Origin: Pseudomonadota bacterium
GTDB lineage: Bacteria; Pseudomonadota; Gammaproteobacteria; Burkholderiales; Burkholderiaceae_E
Direction: 5' to 3'
Assembly: GCA_029779435.1 (NCBI GenBank)
Contig: JAKPAM010000008.1
Span: 1 to 64,000 of the forward strand
Length of the DNA stretch: 64,000 nt
This document shows, piece after piece, positions 1 to 10,341 of the stretch; position 1 is the first letter of the stretch, and each line of letters opens with the position of its first letter. The position numbers were made by a program, and so were the translations under genes. The notes beneath the pieces were generated by a model that did no database searches, was not told the DNA's origin, and saw only the letters and a program-made list of their open reading frames with translations.

Positions 1-14
1 GATCCCCTTCGCCC

Positions 15-1181
15 TCATGTCCGCGCCTCTGCCGTGCGACCCGCCAATCGTCCCAGCGCCGCTTCCAGCGCCTGCTGCTCAGGCGGCGGCTGCACCGAGA
101 TCCGCACGTGGCCGTCCAGCCCGAACGAACGCGCATCACGCAGCTTGACACCCTCGCGCCGCAGTGCGTCCAGCAGCCGAGCGCCAACGCGCGCCAGCGG
201 CTCGGGCGGCCGCGCGCAGAAGAACGACGTGTCGCTGTCCAGGCAATGCCACCCGTGCGCGCGCAACATCCCCATCTGCGCCTGCTTCCAGACGCGCAGC
301 CGCTCGTGGCTGGATAGCAGCCACGCCTGCGTCCCCGGCTGCGACCACGCGATCAGCATCGCCGCGCCATGCGCGCCGAGCACCCACGACGGCGCCATCC
401 GCTGCAGCGCCTGCACGCGCCGATCACTACCGGCAGGCGCCAGCGCATAAGCGCCGCGCACGCCGGGCAACCCGAGCGCCTTGTTCGGCGAATACAAGCG
501 CCAGGCGCGGTCACGCCTCGCGCCATCCCACGCGCTGGCGCCCGACAGGCGCAACGGCTCGTAGGCGCAATCGAGCACGATCGGCGCGCGATGGGTGAAG
601 ACCGGCTCGGCGCGCCCCAGCGGCGACGACGGGTCGCAGGCCCAGGCGAGGTCGACGTCCGGATCGAGGCCTCCGGCGGCGTCTCGATCGCGGCCTCGAT
701 CGCGGCTTCGATCACCATCTTGTTCGCCGCCCGGTTCGTCGTCCCATTCATCTTCTCGTGCACCGTTTCGATCGCCATCCCGTTCGCCGCTTCGCCCCGC
801 ACCGCGACGCCGCACGCGCAGTCCCCAGGCCGACGCCGCGGCGGCATAGTCGCCATAAGCGTGCCGCGGCACGCTTATGATCCGGCCGCCGTCGCGGGCG
901 ATGCATGCGGTCATCCGGAAGATGAACTCGCTGCCGCTGCCGGCGATCACGACACGCGCGGCCTCCACGCCGTGCAGGCGCGCGATCGCCTCGCGCACAC
1001 GCAGGTAGCTGCCTTCCGGATATCGCGATGCATCGACGCGCCCGAGCGCCTCGATCAGTTCCGGGCAAGGGCCGCAGGCATTGGCATTGACCGAGAAATC
1101 GAAATCGATGGGGCCGAGGACGTCGGGGCCGCCATGCTCGCGTCCCACCGACGCCTCGTCATCCATCGCCTGCCTGTTCAT
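15..1181 (-). CDS. cobC: L-threonine-O-3-phosphate decarboxylase-like PLP aminotransferase (CobC/CobD)
   Basis: Fold-type I PLP enzyme of the histidinol-phosphate aminotransferase group. In B12 synthesis this member decarboxylates threonine phosphate to the aminopropanol phosphate joined to the corrin ring. Visible signs are the N-terminal DFSVNANACGP segment, the GSGSEFIF loop and the PLP-lysine motif SPNKALG (K about 234). The track ORF opens at 1247, but the ATG at 1181 is preceded by a good ribosome site (CGGAGGAACG), giving 388 residues. Odd feature: about 45 residues of Asp/Arg/Glu/Gly low complexity interrupt the domain around residues 128-172. It follows cbiB by about 80 bases and is the last B12 gene in the window; cobS/cobT-type genes could lie beyond position 1. 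The family assignment is firm; the substrate is inferred from the operon. Confidence 0.88.
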   Translation of the reverse strand: MNRQAMDDEASVGREHGGPDVLGPIDFDFSVNANACGPCPELIEALGRVDASRYPEGSYLRVREAIARLHGVEAARVVIAGSGSEFIFRMTACIARDGGRIISVPRHAYGDYAAAASAWGLRVRRRGAGRSGERDGDRNGAREDEWDDEPGGEQDGDRSRDRGRDRDAAGGLDPDVDLAWACDPSSPLGRAEPVFTHRAPIVLDCAYEPLRLSGASAWDGARRDRAWRLYSPNKALGLPGVRGAYALAPAGSDRRVQALQRMAPSWVLGAHGAAMLIAWSQPGTQAWLLSSHERLRVWKQAQMGMLRAHGWHCLDSDTSFFCARPPEPLARVGARLLDALRREGVKLRDARSFGLDGHVRISVQPPPEQQALEAALGRLAGRTAEART

Positions 1182-1262
1182 TCGTTCCTCCGTCGCGCAC
1201 ACGCCTGGTGAGTCACTTCCGCCCGAAGGTGGGAGCTTCCTCGCCACGGCTTTGGCACGTCG

Positions 1263-2315
1263 TCAATATCGTTCCACACCCGCCCAGATCACCATCACAG
1301 CCATGATCACGAACACCGTCGCACGGACCGCGGCGCTGGCGACCGCCACCGCCCGATGCAGGTCCGCCGGCGCCGGCGCGCGGGCGCCGGCGTTGAGCAC
1401 ATAGACGCCCGGCTTACCCAGGCGCACGCCGAGCAGCAACGCCATCGCGGCCATCGGCCAGCCGCCGTTCGGCGAGGGCGTCAGGCGCGCCTGCGCGGGC
1501 AGCCGCCGCCAATCGCTCAGGCGCCCGCATCCCCCCAACGCCAGCGCGCACAACCGGGCCGGCACCCATGACAGCACGTCATCGGCGCGTGCCGCCCACT
1601 TGCCCGCCCATTCCCAGCGGCCGCGATAACCCCACATCGCGTCGGCGGTGTTCGCGTAGCGGTAAACACACGCGCCGACGAACCCGAAGCAGGTGAACCA
1701 GCACAGCGGCGCGACGACCGAGTCATTCAGGTTCTCGGCCAGCGATTCGATCGCGCTCTCGCGGATTTCTTCGGCGGACAGCGTCGACACGTCGCGGCTG
1801 ACCAGCCGGGATAATCTTGCGCGGCCGGCGTCGAGTCCATCCTCCGCCAGCGCCGCCTCCACGGCCAGCACTTCGTCACGAAGCATCGTCCAGGCCAGCA
1901 TCGTCTTCAGCGCCCAGGCACCGCCCACCACGGCGATCGCCGCTCCCACCACGCCGAACCATCCCGCGATCGCCGATAGCGGCTCCGAGGCCAGCGCCGG
2001 GACGGAAAACGGCGACGCCACGAGAACGATGGGCCATGTGAAACCGATCGGCAACGACAGCCCGCCACCGTGCGCGAGCCAGGCCACACCCAGATCGAGC
2101 GCCCCGCCCAGCGCACCGACGACCAATGCGCCCAACCACCAGGCCACGGTCCCGGCGACCCATGCCCGCACCGGCGGCCCGACCGGCAGCCGGCGCCCGG
2201 CCGCGCGCAAATAAGCGCCGATCGCGACGACCGGATGCCAGGCAGCCCGCGGCTCGCCCCAACGCGCGTCGATCACCATCGCGCTCAACACGATGCCGGC
2301 GGCCAGCACGCTCAT
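1263..2315 (-). CDS. cbiB: Adenosylcobinamide-phosphate synthase CbiB
   Basis: Integral membrane protein that amidates adenosylcobyric acid with aminopropanol (or its phosphate) to form adenosylcobinamide (phosphate). The sequence has the family landmarks DARWGEPRAAWHPVVAIG near the N-terminus, SRDVSTLSAEEIRESAIESLAEN in the middle, and several hydrophobic segments. Length is about 350 residues, near the family norm of about 320. The track begins at a TTG at 2411 that overlaps the cobO stop, but the ATG at 2315 (MSVLAAG) sits right at the start of homology and has GGGGAA upstream, so I prefer it. It lies between cobO and cobC in the B12 operon. Confidence in function is high; the start is moderately sure. 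Confidence 0.92.
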   Translation of the reverse strand: MSVLAAGIVLSAMVIDARWGEPRAAWHPVVAIGAYLRAAGRRLPVGPPVRAWVAGTVAWWLGALVVGALGGALDLGVAWLAHGGGLSLPIGFTWPIVLVASPFSVPALASEPLSAIAGWFGVVGAAIAVVGGAWALKTMLAWTMLRDEVLAVEAALAEDGLDAGRARLSRLVSRDVSTLSAEEIRESAIESLAENLNDSVVAPLCWFTCFGFVGACVYRYANTADAMWGYRGRWEWAGKWAARADDVLSWVPARLCALALGGCGRLSDWRRLPAQARLTPSPNGGWPMAAMALLLGVRLGKPGVYVLNAGARAPAPADLHRAVAVASAAVRATVFVIMAVMVIWAGVERY

Positions 2316-2407
2316 CGATTCCCCGATGCGCGAAGCGCACCGGCGGCCCCGGTGATAAGGGTCGCCGAAGCGACTCGCACGACCGGCCTCGGCCCGCTCA
2401 TCGACGA

Positions 2408-2977
2408 TCAATCCTCGATGCCGCGCTGCGCCGGAATACCGGCCTCGAACGCATGCTTGACCATCCGCATCTCGGTCACGGTATCGGCCATCGCGATCAG
2501 TTCGTCGGGACAGCGCCGCCCGGTCAGCACGACGTGCACGTGCGACGGCCGCTCGCGCAGCGCGGTGATCACCTCATCCAGCGGCAGCCAGCCGTAGATC
2601 AGCGGATACGTGATCTCGTCGAGCACGACCAGGAACGTGTCGCCGGCCAGGATCACGTCGCGCGCCCGCGCCCAGCCGTCGCGCGCGAGCTGCGCCGAAT
2701 GCTCGAGATCCTTGCTCTTCCAACTGAATCCGTCACCGAGCCCCTCGATCGGCACGCCGATGCGCTCGAACATCCGGTGCTCGCCGAAGCGGGCGCTCGG
2801 CACCTTCATGAACTGGAAGATCCGGACCGACTTGCCGCGGCCCGTGGCGCGCAACGCCAGCCCGAAGGCCGCCGTGCTCTTGCCCTTGCCGTCGCCGGTG
2901 TTGATGATCAACAGGCCGCGCCGCTCGCCTTCCGGCGGGGCATAGGGCTTGTCGGTCGGCGGTTGTTCGATCTGCAT
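2408..2977 (-). CDS. cobO: Cob(I)alamin adenosyltransferase, BtuR/CobO type
   Basis: Cytoplasmic enzyme that transfers the 5'-deoxyadenosyl group of ATP to the reduced corrinoid cobalt. The 189-residue product carries the P-loop variant TGDGKGKST (about residues 27-35) followed by [13 protein letters not shown], then LDEITYP and [10 protein letters not shown], all hallmarks of the CobO/BtuR family. The track ORF runs upstream to 3556 through non-coding frame. The ATG at 2977 with AGGAG a few bases before it gives the expected family length. It is separated from btuD by about 130 bases, the widest gap inside the operon, so an internal promoter there is possible. The product feeds CbiB and CobU. 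Confidence 0.95.
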   Translation of the reverse strand: MQIEQPPTDKPYAPPEGERRGLLIINTGDGKGKSTAAFGLALRATGRGKSVRIFQFMKVPSARFGEHRMFERIGVPIEGLGDGFSWKSKDLEHSAQLARDGWARARDVILAGDTFLVVLDEITYPLIYGWLPLDEVITALRERPSHVHVVLTGRRCPDELIAMADTVTEMRMVKHAFEAGIPAQRGIED

Positions 2978-3105
2978 CGTGGTCTCCTGGAGGAATGCCG
3001 TGGTCGGTACATCGAACCGCGGCATGGCGGTAAGGAAAGGTCGAAGGAAAAGGGTCGATGGAGCGGACAGGTGAAAGAGATCGGGTGGAAGAACCAGCGC
3101 AAGGG

Positions 3106-4040
<935 letters not shown>

Positions 4041-4044
<4 letters not shown>

Positions 4045-5048
4045 GCTCCCTCCTCGTCGCGTGCGCGGCGATGCATCAGCCACAGCAGATAACCGCCGCC
4101 AAACACCGCCGTCAGCACGCCCACCGGCAGCTCGCGCGGCGCGATCGCGGCGCGGGCCGCCAGATCGGCGCCGGCCAGCAGCGCGCCCCCGGTCAGCGCC
4201 GACAACGGAATCAGCCATCGATGCGAGGTTCGCGCGATCGATCGCACCAGGTGCGGCGCGGCCAACCCGACGAAGGCGATCAGCCCGGTCTGCGCGACTG
4301 CGCTGCCGGTCGCCAGCGCCAGCAGCACGATCAGGCACGCGCGGCCGGCCGCCAGCGGCAGCCCGAGGCTGCGCGCCGTCGCCTCGCCCAGCGCCAGCGC
4401 GTCGAGCAGCGGACTGCACAGCCATGCCAGCGGCATGCAGAGGGCCAGCGTGACGGCCATCAGCACGACCGAGGTCCAGCCGATGAATACCGTGCCGCCG
4501 ACCAGGAAACTCTGCTGGGCCGCCATGATCTCGGGGAACCAGATCACTGTCATCGTCGACAGCGCGCCGAGCACGACGCCGACGATCACGCCCGCCAGCA
4601 GCAGACGCATCGTGTGCGCCAGGCCTCGCGCCAGCGTCAACGTCAGCACCAGCGCCAGCATGGCGCCCGCGAACGCCGCGCCGCTCAGTCCGAGCCGGGC
4701 CAGCCACGCGCCGGTGCCGGGCGCCAAGCCGCCGAGCGCCATCGACAACGCGACGAACAGCGACGCCCCCGACGCACTGCCCAGCAGATACGGATCCGCC
4801 AGCGGATTGCGGAACACGCCTTGCGCGATCGCGCCGGCCAGTCCCAGCAGCGCACCGGCGAGCCACGCGCCCAGGCTGCGCGGCAGCCGGATGTCGAGCA
4901 CGATCCGCAACGCCATCGGATCGTCGCGCCACCCCGTCCAGGCCTCGAAGCCGGTGCTGCCGACCAGGCAGCCGAGCGCGGCCAGCACCGCGGCCAGCAG
5001 CGACAGGCTCAACAGCAGGCGCCACGCGCGCGACGGGCCGCCGCTCAT
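4041..5048 (-). CDS. btuC: Corrinoid ABC transporter permease (BtuC/FecCD family)
   Basis: Inner-membrane permease of the B12 importer, 335 residues, with many hydrophobic helices. Family landmarks include RLPRSLGAWLAGALLGLAG, the stretch NPLADPYLLGSASGAS and the C-terminal FVGLAAPHLVR, all typical of FecCD/BtuC permeases. The track ORF opens at 5177, but the ATG at 5048 overlaps the btuF stop (ATGA) and begins just before the first membrane helix, so it is the likely start. Its own stop overlaps the btuD start in the same way. It partners with BtuF (periplasm) and BtuD (ATPase). The specificity is an inference from context. Confidence 0.94.
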
Positions 5049-6127
5049 CTGGACCCGGCGGCCGATGCCGGCGGCGCGCCCTTTTCGCGCAGGCAGTCGG
5101 CCATGATCCGCGAGGCTTCGGCCAGCCGCGGGCCGGGCCGCACCAGCACGTCGATCTGCGCGAGCGTGAAACGGCACACCCGATCCTCGCGCACCGCGCG
5201 CATCGCCGGCCAGCCCGGCCGTTCCGACAGCGGCTGCTCGTGACGGGCGGCCAGCATGATCAGGTCCGGATCGGCGCGCACGATGAATTCCGGCCCCAGC
5301 TTGGGAAACGGTCCCAGGGTAGCCGGGACGATGTTGCGCAGCCCCAGGCCGGCCAGCGTCTGGCCGATGAACGAGCTTTCGCTGGCGGCATAAGGACCGC
5401 GGCTGACCTCGAAGTACACCCGCGCGCCGCGCAGCGCCGCCGGAACCGCGCGGGCCTCGGCGGCCTGCGCCTCGTCGATGCGCTGCCAGAGCTGCCGCGC
5501 CTGCTCGTCGGGCAGCGCGAACAGGCGCGCGAGCGACACGATGACACGCTGCACGTCCTCGCGGGTCTTCGGTTCGAGCACCATGGTCTTGACGCCCAGC
5601 GCGTCGAGCCGGCCCGTCACGCGGGCCGAACGCGACAGCAGCACGACGTCGGGCCGCAGCGCCACGATGCCCTCGACGTCGACGTCATCGAGACCGCCCA
5701 GATGCGGCAGGCGCTCGACGGCCGCCGGCCAGTTCGAGAAGCGATCGACGCCGACCAGCCGATCGCACTGGCCCAGTTCGCAGACCGTCTCGGTCACCGA
5801 GGGCAGCATCGACACGACCCGAGCCGGCACCGCGTCGAAGCGCAGGGCCGCGCCGCGCTCATCCGTCACCGTATAAGGCACGACGCCGACCGATGCCGAT
5901 GCCGAAGCCGAGGCGGAATCCGGCATGGACGTGGTCGCGGGTGCCGCCGTCGCGGCGGACATCAGGACGAACAGCGAGGCAAGCACCAGGACGAGCATCG
6001 AGGCGGACGCGAGCACGGGCACCCGACCGGACAGCAAGACCGACCCCGGGGCACGCCCGCAGGCGGACGCCCGCTTGGCGATCCATCCCGCCACGCTCCC
6101 CGCCCGCTTCCGATGTCCGTCCGTCAT
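5045..6127 (-). CDS. btuF: Cobalamin-binding periplasmic protein (BtuF-like)
   Basis: Helical-backbone metal or corrinoid receptor of ABC cluster A-2 type, 360 residues. After an N-terminal membrane or signal segment (about residues 36-62) and an Ala/Ser-rich linker, the domain opens with RVVSMLPSVTETVCELG and continues with GVDRFSNWP and HLGGLDDVDVEGIVALRPD, the classic BtuF pattern. The start ATG at 6127 overlaps the cobU stop by four bases; the longer track ORF upstream is read-through. The role is to capture corrinoids that BtuB has brought into the periplasm. Similar proteins bind haem or siderophores; B12 is favoured by the neighbours and the riboswitch. Confidence 0.93.
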   Translation of the reverse strand: MTDGHRKRAGSVAGWIAKRASACGRAPGSVLLSGRVPVLASASMLVLVLASLFVLMSAATAAPATTSMPDSASASASASVGVVPYTVTDERGAALRFDAVPARVVSMLPSVTETVCELGQCDRLVGVDRFSNWPAAVERLPHLGGLDDVDVEGIVALRPDVVLLSRSARVTGRLDALGVKTMVLEPKTREDVQRVIVSLARLFALPDEQARQLWQRIDEAQAAEARAVPAALRGARVYFEVSRGPYAASESSFIGQTLAGLGLRNIVPATLGPFPKLGPEFIVRADPDLIMLAARHEQPLSERPGWPAMRAVREDRVCRFTLAQIDVLVRPGPRLAEASRIMADCLREKGAPPASAAGSR

Positions 6128-6699
6128 GCCCGTCCCTTGATCGCGAGCGGCAACCCGGCCACCATCAGCACGACGTCGTCGCAGACCTCGGCCACCGCCT
6201 GGTTCAAGCGGCCCAGCGCATCGACGAACTCGCGCGTCTCGCGCCCCATCGGTACCACGCCCAGGCCGATCTCGTTGCTGACCAGCACCAGCGGGCCCGC
6301 GCGCCGCACGATCGCCTCTTGCAGCCGATCGGTCGCATCGATAAGCGCGTCCGCCGACATCGGCTGGCATCCGTCGGCGGGCATCATCGCGTTGGTCAGC
6401 CATAACCCCAGGCAATCGACGAGCATCAGATGCGCGGGCCCGCCGAGCCGCGTGACCGTCTCGGCCACCGCCAGCGGCGCCTCGACGGCGGCCAGGCGCG
6501 GGACGCGCAGCGCGCGATCGGCCTGGTGCCGCGCGATCCGCGCATCCATCTGCGGATCGCCGACTCCGGCCCGCGCGGTCGCGATCAACGTCGCGGCGTG
6601 CGCCGGATCGGCGTCCAGCCACGACCGGGCCTGCTGCTCGGCCCAGCGCGACTTGCCGCTGCGCTGCCCACCGAGCACCAACCGCGCCCGCGCGTCCAC
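6124..6699 (-). CDS. cobU: Bifunctional adenosylcobinamide kinase / guanylyltransferase
   Basis: CobU/CobP enzyme that phosphorylates adenosylcobinamide and then adds GMP, preparing it for joining to the lower ligand. The product has the P-loop GGQRSGKS (about residues 10-17), RIARHQADR with the histidine that carries GMP (about H58), LMLVDCLGLWLTN and LVSNEIGLGVVP. The homology begins only a few residues after the GTG at 6699, which has GAGG upstream and lies 9 bases after the btuB stop. The ATG-opened track ORF at 6822 would overlap btuB by over 100 bases and is unlikely. Length is 191 residues, normal for the family. It overlaps btuF by four bases. Confidence 0.93.
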   Translation of the reverse strand: MDARARLVLGGQRSGKSRWAEQQARSWLDADPAHAATLIATARAGVGDPQMDARIARHQADRALRVPRLAAVEAPLAVAETVTRLGGPAHLMLVDCLGLWLTNAMMPADGCQPMSADALIDATDRLQEAIVRRAGPLVLVSNEIGLGVVPMGRETREFVDALGRLNQAVAEVCDDVVLMVAGLPLAIKGRA

Positions 6700-6707
6700 G
6701 GGCGACC

Positions 6708-8573
6708 TCAGCGCGGCGACCAGCGCAGGCCGACGTACAGCACGCGGCCCGGCGTCGCATAGTTGCGCACGGTCTCGTAAGGCTTGTCCGCCAGGTTGTC
6801 GATGCGGGCGTTCAGCGTCCAATCGCGCGCCAGCGCCTTGCTCGCGTACAGGTTGATCAGCCCATAACCGCCGAGCGTGGTCGTGTTGGCCGGGTCGTCA
6901 TAGCGCCTGCCCGAGAACTGCATCTCTCCTCCCAGCGTCCAGCCCGCCACCAGGCCGTCGGCACCGACCGTGCCGTGCCGGCGCGCGCGGCGCGCCAGTT
7001 GCCGGTCGGTATCGCGGTCGCGCGGATCCTGGAAGTCCAGCGACGCACGCAGCGTGACCACGCCGATCCGATGCTGGCCGGCCAGCGTGATGCCCGAATA
7101 CTCGGCGTTGGCGGTGTTCGCATAGCAGCCGAAATCCGACAGGCACGGCCCGGGCGTCGAGAACGTGATCAGATTGCGCAAGCGATTGCGATACAACGTC
7201 ACCGACGCCGACGTCTGCTTGTCACTGTAGCGCAGCCCGATCTCGACGTTGCGGCTCTTCTCGGGTTGCAGGCCCGCGACGCCGTACTCGCTGAAGCGCT
7301 GGTACAACGTCGGCGCGCGGAACGCCGTGCCGCCGGACGCCGACACGCGCCACTGCGGCGTGATCGCGAACGCATAACCGAGGCTGCCGGTCGTCTGCCC
7401 ACCGAACTCGCTGTCGTCGTCACGCCGCAGGTTGGCCTGCACCGTGTGCGCGCCCTGCTGCCAGCCATAGCCGAGCGCCAACGCGTTCTGGTGGCGGCCG
7501 CGGTCGATCGGATCGTTGACCAGGTCGTCCTCGCGTCGTTCGAGCGCTGCCGTCACGAGGCTCGCGCCGAGCCGCAGTTCGTTCTGGAACAGGTAGCCGC
7601 GCAGGCGCGTATCGGTGCGGTAGTCCATCGGGCGCGTCGCATAGCGGTCGCGCGAATCGGTCAGGCTCACGCGCGTCTTGTACGCATCGGTCCACTGCGC
7701 GGTCCAGCTCAGCCCGGCCGTCTGCAGGCGATTGCGGCTGCGATCGTCGGTCGTCAGGCCGCTGTCGAACTTCGAATCGATGTCGCTGGCCAGCAGCGTC
7801 GCCTCGACCCGGTTATCGCGATCGATCTGGAATCCCAGCCGCGCGTTCGCCGATTTCGAGCGATAGCCATCCTTGTCGGGGTTCTGCGTCGGTACCGGCC
7901 GTGCGTTGAAGCCTTCGCTGGCCGAGTTCGCCAAGCCCAGCGAATAGTCGAAGGCGCCGTTGCTGCCGCTGAAGCCGGCCTCGGCGCGATAAGTGCGGTG
8001 CGACGCGACGCCGAAGGCGGCATAAGGCGTGAACGGCCCCTTGCCCTTGCGCGTGAACAATTGCACGACGCCGCTGATCGCGTCGGACCCGTAGACCGCC
8101 GCGGCCGGGCCGCGCAGCACTTCGATGCGGTCGATCTGTTCGAGCGGGATCGCCTGCCACGACGCGCCGCCGGTCGATTGCGAATCGATCCGTACACCGT
8201 CGAGATAGACGGCGGTGAAGCGCGTCTCGCCACCCCGGATGTACACGCTGGTCGTCGCCCCCGGTCCGCCGTTGCGGGTGAACTCGACACCGGGCACGCG
8301 GCCGAGCAGATCGACGACCGTCGAGACGCCGCTGTTCTCGATCGTTTCGCGATCGATGACGGAAACGTCGGCCACCGTGTCCGACATCTTCTGTTCGACG
8401 CGGGTCGCCGTGACGAACACATCATCGATCGGACCGGGAGCGGAAGCATTGACGGGTGCACCGGTCTGCGCGAGCCCGGCTGCGGGCTGCAGAGCGAGAG
8501 CCAAGGCGGAAGCCAGCGGGAGCGCGAACGGAAAAGCGGCGCGAGCGCGGCCGCGAAACGAAGAAGCAGGCAT
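6708..8573 (-). CDS. btuB: TonB-dependent vitamin B12 receptor BtuB
   Basis: Outer-membrane active transporter for cobalamins, 621 residues. A signal peptide ends near ALALALQPAAGLAQT. A TonB-box-like stretch (IDDVFVTATR) follows, then a plug with GVSTVVDLLGRVPGVEF, VYIRGGETRF and EVLRGPAAAVYGSDAISGV, and a barrel ending in WSPR with the usual aromatic-rich last strand. The ATG at 8573 begins the signal peptide; the track start at 8717 lies in leader RNA. It is the first gene after the cobalamin riboswitch, so its expression should fall when B12 is plentiful. Confidence 0.95.
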   Translation of the reverse strand: MPASSFRGRARAAFPFALPLASALALALQPAAGLAQTGAPVNASAPGPIDDVFVTATRVEQKMSDTVADVSVIDRETIENSGVSTVVDLLGRVPGVEFTRNGGPGATTSVYIRGGETRFTAVYLDGVRIDSQSTGGASWQAIPLEQIDRIEVLRGPAAAVYGSDAISGVVQLFTRKGKGPFTPYAAFGVASHRTYRAEAGFSGSNGAFDYSLGLANSASEGFNARPVPTQNPDKDGYRSKSANARLGFQIDRDNRVEATLLASDIDSKFDSGLTTDDRSRNRLQTAGLSWTAQWTDAYKTRVSLTDSRDRYATRPMDYRTDTRLRGYLFQNELRLGASLVTAALERREDDLVNDPIDRGRHQNALALGYGWQQGAHTVQANLRRDDDSEFGGQTTGSLGYAFAITPQWRVSASGGTAFRAPTLYQRFSEYGVAGLQPEKSRNVEIGLRYSDKQTSASVTLYRNRLRNLITFSTPGPCLSDFGCYANTANAEYSGITLAGQHRIGVVTLRASLDFQDPRDRDTDRQLARRARRHGTVGADGLVAGWTLGGEMQFSGRRYDDPANTTTLGGYGLINLYASKALARDWTLNARIDNLADKPYETVRNYATPGRVLYVGLRWSPR

Positions 8574-8730
8574 GATGAGCCACTCGGATCGGAACGTCCC
8601 CACCGGCGTCCCCGCCGGCATCGGGACAGAACGACCGGCCACCCACTCGGGAAGCACCGAACGATCCACCCGGCCGCCGTGGACGGCTCGCGCGGGCGAA
8701 TCGTTCAGCGCTCCCATGGGCGCCGGTCAC

Positions 8731-8935
8731 GTCGTTGGCCGGTATCCGGGCTGACGGCGCGACGCGCGTCACCTTCCCAGATGCGTGAGACACGACACCC
8801 AGTGGTCTGTGGACGCGCGCTGGAACCCGCGGCAAGGCGAGGTTCCGGCCGTTTGACCGTTGCGGGGGCAGCGCAGGCCGGGTCCGAGGACCTCCTGCTT
8901 CCCGTTCAACTGCGACCCGAGAACCGGGCCGCGAG
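8731..8935 (-). promoter_or_regulatory. Cobalamin riboswitch upstream of btuB
   Basis: On the minus strand the leader carries the conserved pieces of the cobalamin aptamer in order: GGGAAGCAGGAGG, then CTGCCCCCGCAACGGTC, then CCACTGGG, and finally GTCAGCCCGGATACCGGCC about 160 bases before the btuB ATG. The last element is the B12-box core. The 5' edge is approximate. It should shut the whole btuB-cobC operon when adenosylcobalamin is abundant, by termination or by blocking the btuB start. Confidence 0.93.
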
Positions 8936-9198
8936 CACCAACGGCCGCGATTCTAGTCCACCCGGTGGCCGAGAGGTCGATCGTCGGCGCGCAGAACGAC
9001 AATGCGCATTCCATTGATGCCGCGCAAAACCCTTTCAGCTTCAGGGTGACTCCGGCTCCAGAAATCCGGATCGCGGCCCGTGTCCCCGCAGGATCGCCAT
9101 TTATTACGGATCGTTATTTGCACCGCACGATAGTTCGTTTGTGCAATGCACCAAAACCACCTAGGCTCACGCGCTTCCGGTAATTTCGCAGGACCACG

Positions 9199-10287
9199 AT
9201 GCCCCCGATCCCTCCGCGAGGCGATGCCCCGCTGTCCCAGCCCCCGGCTTCCGATCACTCCGCCAACGCTCCCCGGTCGGCCGCGCGCCGTGCCCGCCGC
9301 CTCGCGGCCATCGGGCTGGCCGGCGTCGCGGCCGTCGCCGTCCTGGCCGTGCACGGCCTGCATGGCAACCCGGCCAAGGCTGCCGACGCATGGCCGTCCA
9401 AGCCGATCCGGCTGGTCATCCCGTATCCGCCGGGCGGCGCCGCCGACGCGGCCGCTCGGATCTTCGCTGAAGCGCTGTCCGAAGGGCTGCACCAGCAGGT
9501 CCTGCCCGAGAACAAGCCGGGCGCCGGCACCGCGATCGCCGCCGACTACGTCGCCTCGTCGCCCGCCGACGGCTACACGCTGTCGCTGGTGCCCACCGGC
9601 CAGTTGACGGTGCTGCCGCACGTCCAGCAGAACCTGAAGTTCGACGCGTTCAAGAGCTTCGCCCCGATCTCGCTGCTGGCCGCCACGGGTGTCGTCATCG
9701 CCGTCAACGATTCGGTACCGGCGCGCGACCTGAAGGAGCTGATCGCGCTGGCCAAGGCCCAGCCGGGCAAGCTCACGTACTCGTCGAGCGGCAGCGGCAC
9801 GATCATCCATCTGGCCGGCGAGTACTTCAAGCTCGCGACCGGCACCGATCTGCTGCACGTGCCGTTCAAGGGCAGCGCACCGGCGATCACCGCCGTCGTC
9901 GGCGGCCATGTCAACGTGTCGGTCGACACGCTGACCGTGTTGGCGCCGCAGATCAAGGCCGGCAAGCTCAAGGGCCTGGCCGTCGCATCGCAGCAGCGTT
10001 CGCCGGCACTGCCTGACGTGCCCACGGTGGCCGAGTCCGGCTACCCCGATTTCGAGGTCGTCTCGTGGTTCGGCCTGGCCGCCCCGGCCGGCACGCCGCC
10101 CGAGATCATCGCGCGCCTGAACGCCGAAGTGCGCAAGGCCGCCGATAACCCCTCGGTCAAGGAGCGCCTCGCGCAACAGGGCCTGAGCGCCTGGCCGACG
10201 ACGCCCGAGCAGTTCGCCCAGCGCATCCGCGCCGACTACGACAAGTACGGCAAGGTCGTGCGCGAATCCGGCGTCAAGTTCGACTAA
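9199..10287 (+). CDS. Bug/TctC-family periplasmic solute receptor
   Basis: Extracytoplasmic receptor of the Bug family (tripartite tricarboxylate transporter receptor), 362 residues. A long N-terminal leader with a hydrophobic core (about residues 34-55) precedes the mature domain, which begins WPSKPIRLVIPYPPGGAADAA. Further Bug motifs are ENKPGAGTAIAADYVA, SPADGYTL, GKLTYSSSGSGTIIHL and DVPTVAESGYPDFE. The ribosome site AGGACC precedes the ATG. No tctA/tctB lies beside it, which is common for orphan Bug genes in Burkholderiales; it may share a permease encoded elsewhere. The ligand cannot be predicted; carboxylates are usual. A promoter is expected in the divergent region shared with the B12 riboswitch. 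Confidence 0.92.
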   Translation: MPPIPPRGDAPLSQPPASDHSANAPRSAARRARRLAAIGLAGVAAVAVLAVHGLHGNPAKAADAWPSKPIRLVIPYPPGGAADAAARIFAEALSEGLHQQVLPENKPGAGTAIAADYVASSPADGYTLSLVPTGQLTVLPHVQQNLKFDAFKSFAPISLLAATGVVIAVNDSVPARDLKELIALAKAQPGKLTYSSSGSGTIIHLAGEYFKLATGTDLLHVPFKGSAPAITAVVGGHVNVSVDTLTVLAPQIKAGKLKGLAVASQQRSPALPDVPTVAESGYPDFEVVSWFGLAAPAGTPPEIIARLNAEVRKAADNPSVKERLAQQGLSAWPTTPEQFAQRIRADYDKYGKVVRESGVKFD

Positions 10288-10308
10288 GGCCTGTCAACGC
10301 GACGATCG
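10288..10308. repeat. Possible single terminal-repeat relic of the 48 kb palindromic element
   Basis: Directly after the tctC-like stop codon, GGCCTGTCAACGCGACGATC and the next base match the terminal inverted repeat of the element at 47912-48181 at 18 of 21 positions by eye. It could be an eroded end of the same repeat family or chance resemblance. Confidence 0.35.
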
Positions 10309-10341
10309 AACACGGTTCAGCGCCCGCTGTCCGTGCCGCGG

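Noticed and set aside
9118-9146. TTGCAC...GTGCAA inverted pair as an operator of the Bug receptor gene
   Set aside because: Six-base arms with a 17-base gap are weak evidence; likely chance in a promoter region.
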